Assembly (NCBI RefSeq): GCF_030954495.1
Contig: NZ_JAVHUW010000083.1
Coordinates: forward strand, 186,001-250,000
Reading direction: 5' to 3'
Origin: Candidatus Desulfosporosinus nitrosoreducens
GTDB taxonomy: Bacteria; Bacillota; Desulfitobacteriia; Desulfitobacteriales; Desulfitobacteriaceae
DNA: 64,000 nt
Part shown: positions 63,858 to 64,000 of the stretch, in pieces
Layout of the letters: every line of letters begins with the position of its first letter
Position numbering within the stretch: position 1 is the stretch's first letter
Notes under the pieces: model-generated
What the model was told of the DNA's origin: nothing
Seen by the model: only the letters and a program-made list of their open reading frames with translations
The model's database searches: none
Translations under genes and position numbers: made by a program

Positions 63858-63883
63858 ACATAAAGTGAGAGGGGATTTTAAAT

Positions 63884-64000
63884 TTGAAAAATATACCCAA
63901 TATATCTGATGCGGAATGGGAAGTTATGAAGATCTGCTGGTTGAAGTCAGCTCCCTGTACCGCAAATGAAATTGTTAAGGCTTTGGAACAATCGGCCGCT
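63884..64000 (+). CDS. Second BlaI-family repressor, cut by the window end
   Basis: The first 39 codons from TTG 63884 read IPNISDAEWEVMKICWLKSA, close to the BlaI protein at 60691 (IPRISEAEWEVMKIFWSRSA). GAGAGGGG is the ribosome binding site. The rest lies beyond the window. It is a paralogue from tandem duplication of the blaI locus. Confidence 0.88.
   Translation, partial: MKNIPNISDAEWEVMKICWLKSAPCTANEIVKALEQSAA

Noticed and set aside
1..64000. CRISPR arrays, tRNA or rRNA genes
   Set aside because: No regularly spaced direct repeats, tRNA-like cloverleaf with terminal CCA, or rRNA-like blocks were found by reading both strands.

Overview
The window looks like chromosome of an anaerobic, spore-former-type Firmicute. 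My best guess is a Desulfosporosinus/Desulfitobacterium-like member of the Clostridia. The reasons are strong AGGAGG-type ribosome binding sites with frequent TTG/GTG starts, sigma-54 activators with PAS domains, a 5TM-LYT/multi-PAS histidine kinase, molybdenum hydroxylases with selenium-type maturation proteins, and BlaI/BlaR1 and TetR modules. No rRNA, tRNA or CRISPR array was seen.

Region 1 (about 0.26-38.7 kb) is a large anaerobic purine/urate catabolism island. It holds a three-subunit xanthine dehydrogenase (xdhABC-like) with a YgfK-type flavo/iron-sulfur oxidoreductase; an NCS2 xanthine/urate-type permease; a PreA-like dihydropyrimidine dehydrogenase with a ferredoxin tail; the SsnA aminohydrolase; two further fold-type II PLP enzymes; diaminopropionate ammonia-lyase (ygeX); a YgeW-type carbamoyltransferase with carbamate kinase; a dihydropyrimidinase/hydantoinase (hyuA); a fused Fe-S/Mo hydroxylase (XdhD-like) with YqeC-, MocA/YgfJ- and YqeB-like maturation proteins; an AzgA-type purine permease behind a guanine-class purine riboswitch; a purine-type deaminase; and adenine deaminase. 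The expected flow is adenine/guanine to hypoxanthine/xanthine/urate, then reductive ring opening, ending in carbamoyl phosphate (ATP through carbamate kinase) and diaminopropionate (ammonia plus pyruvate).

Control of region 1 is unusually legible. Two paralogous YgeV-like sigma-54 activators are present, with four near-perfect -24/-12 promoters. Two related but different palindromes, TTATCA-N3-TGATAA and TCTCA-N3-TGAGA, sort between the promoters, which suggests one operator type per paralogue. The island also carries scars: a frameshifted, internally deleted ygeY remnant and a deleted, frameshifted Mo-hydroxylase remnant.

Region 2 (38.9-43.7 kb) holds a sodium-coupled transporter, an HD-GYP protein and a YyaL/DUF255 gene broken by a 20-bp insertion at its CxxC site. 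Region 3 (43.9-47.2 kb) is a decay zone with IS66 remnants, a frameshifted surface-repeat gene and orphan coding fragments. Region 4 (47.2-52.7 kb) is a membrane-stress cluster: NfeD/YuaF-like protein, flotillin, PspA and a Tim44-like exported protein. Region 5 (52.7-56.1 kb) is a TetR regulator with two strong palindromes followed by a rifampin-phosphotransferase/PEP-synthase-like enzyme. Region 6 (56.3-60.4 kb) has a tiny minus-strand gene and pyruvate carboxylase. Region 7 (60.6-64 kb) has a BlaI repressor, a blaR1 interrupted by an in-frame TAA, and a second BlaI locus cut by the window end.
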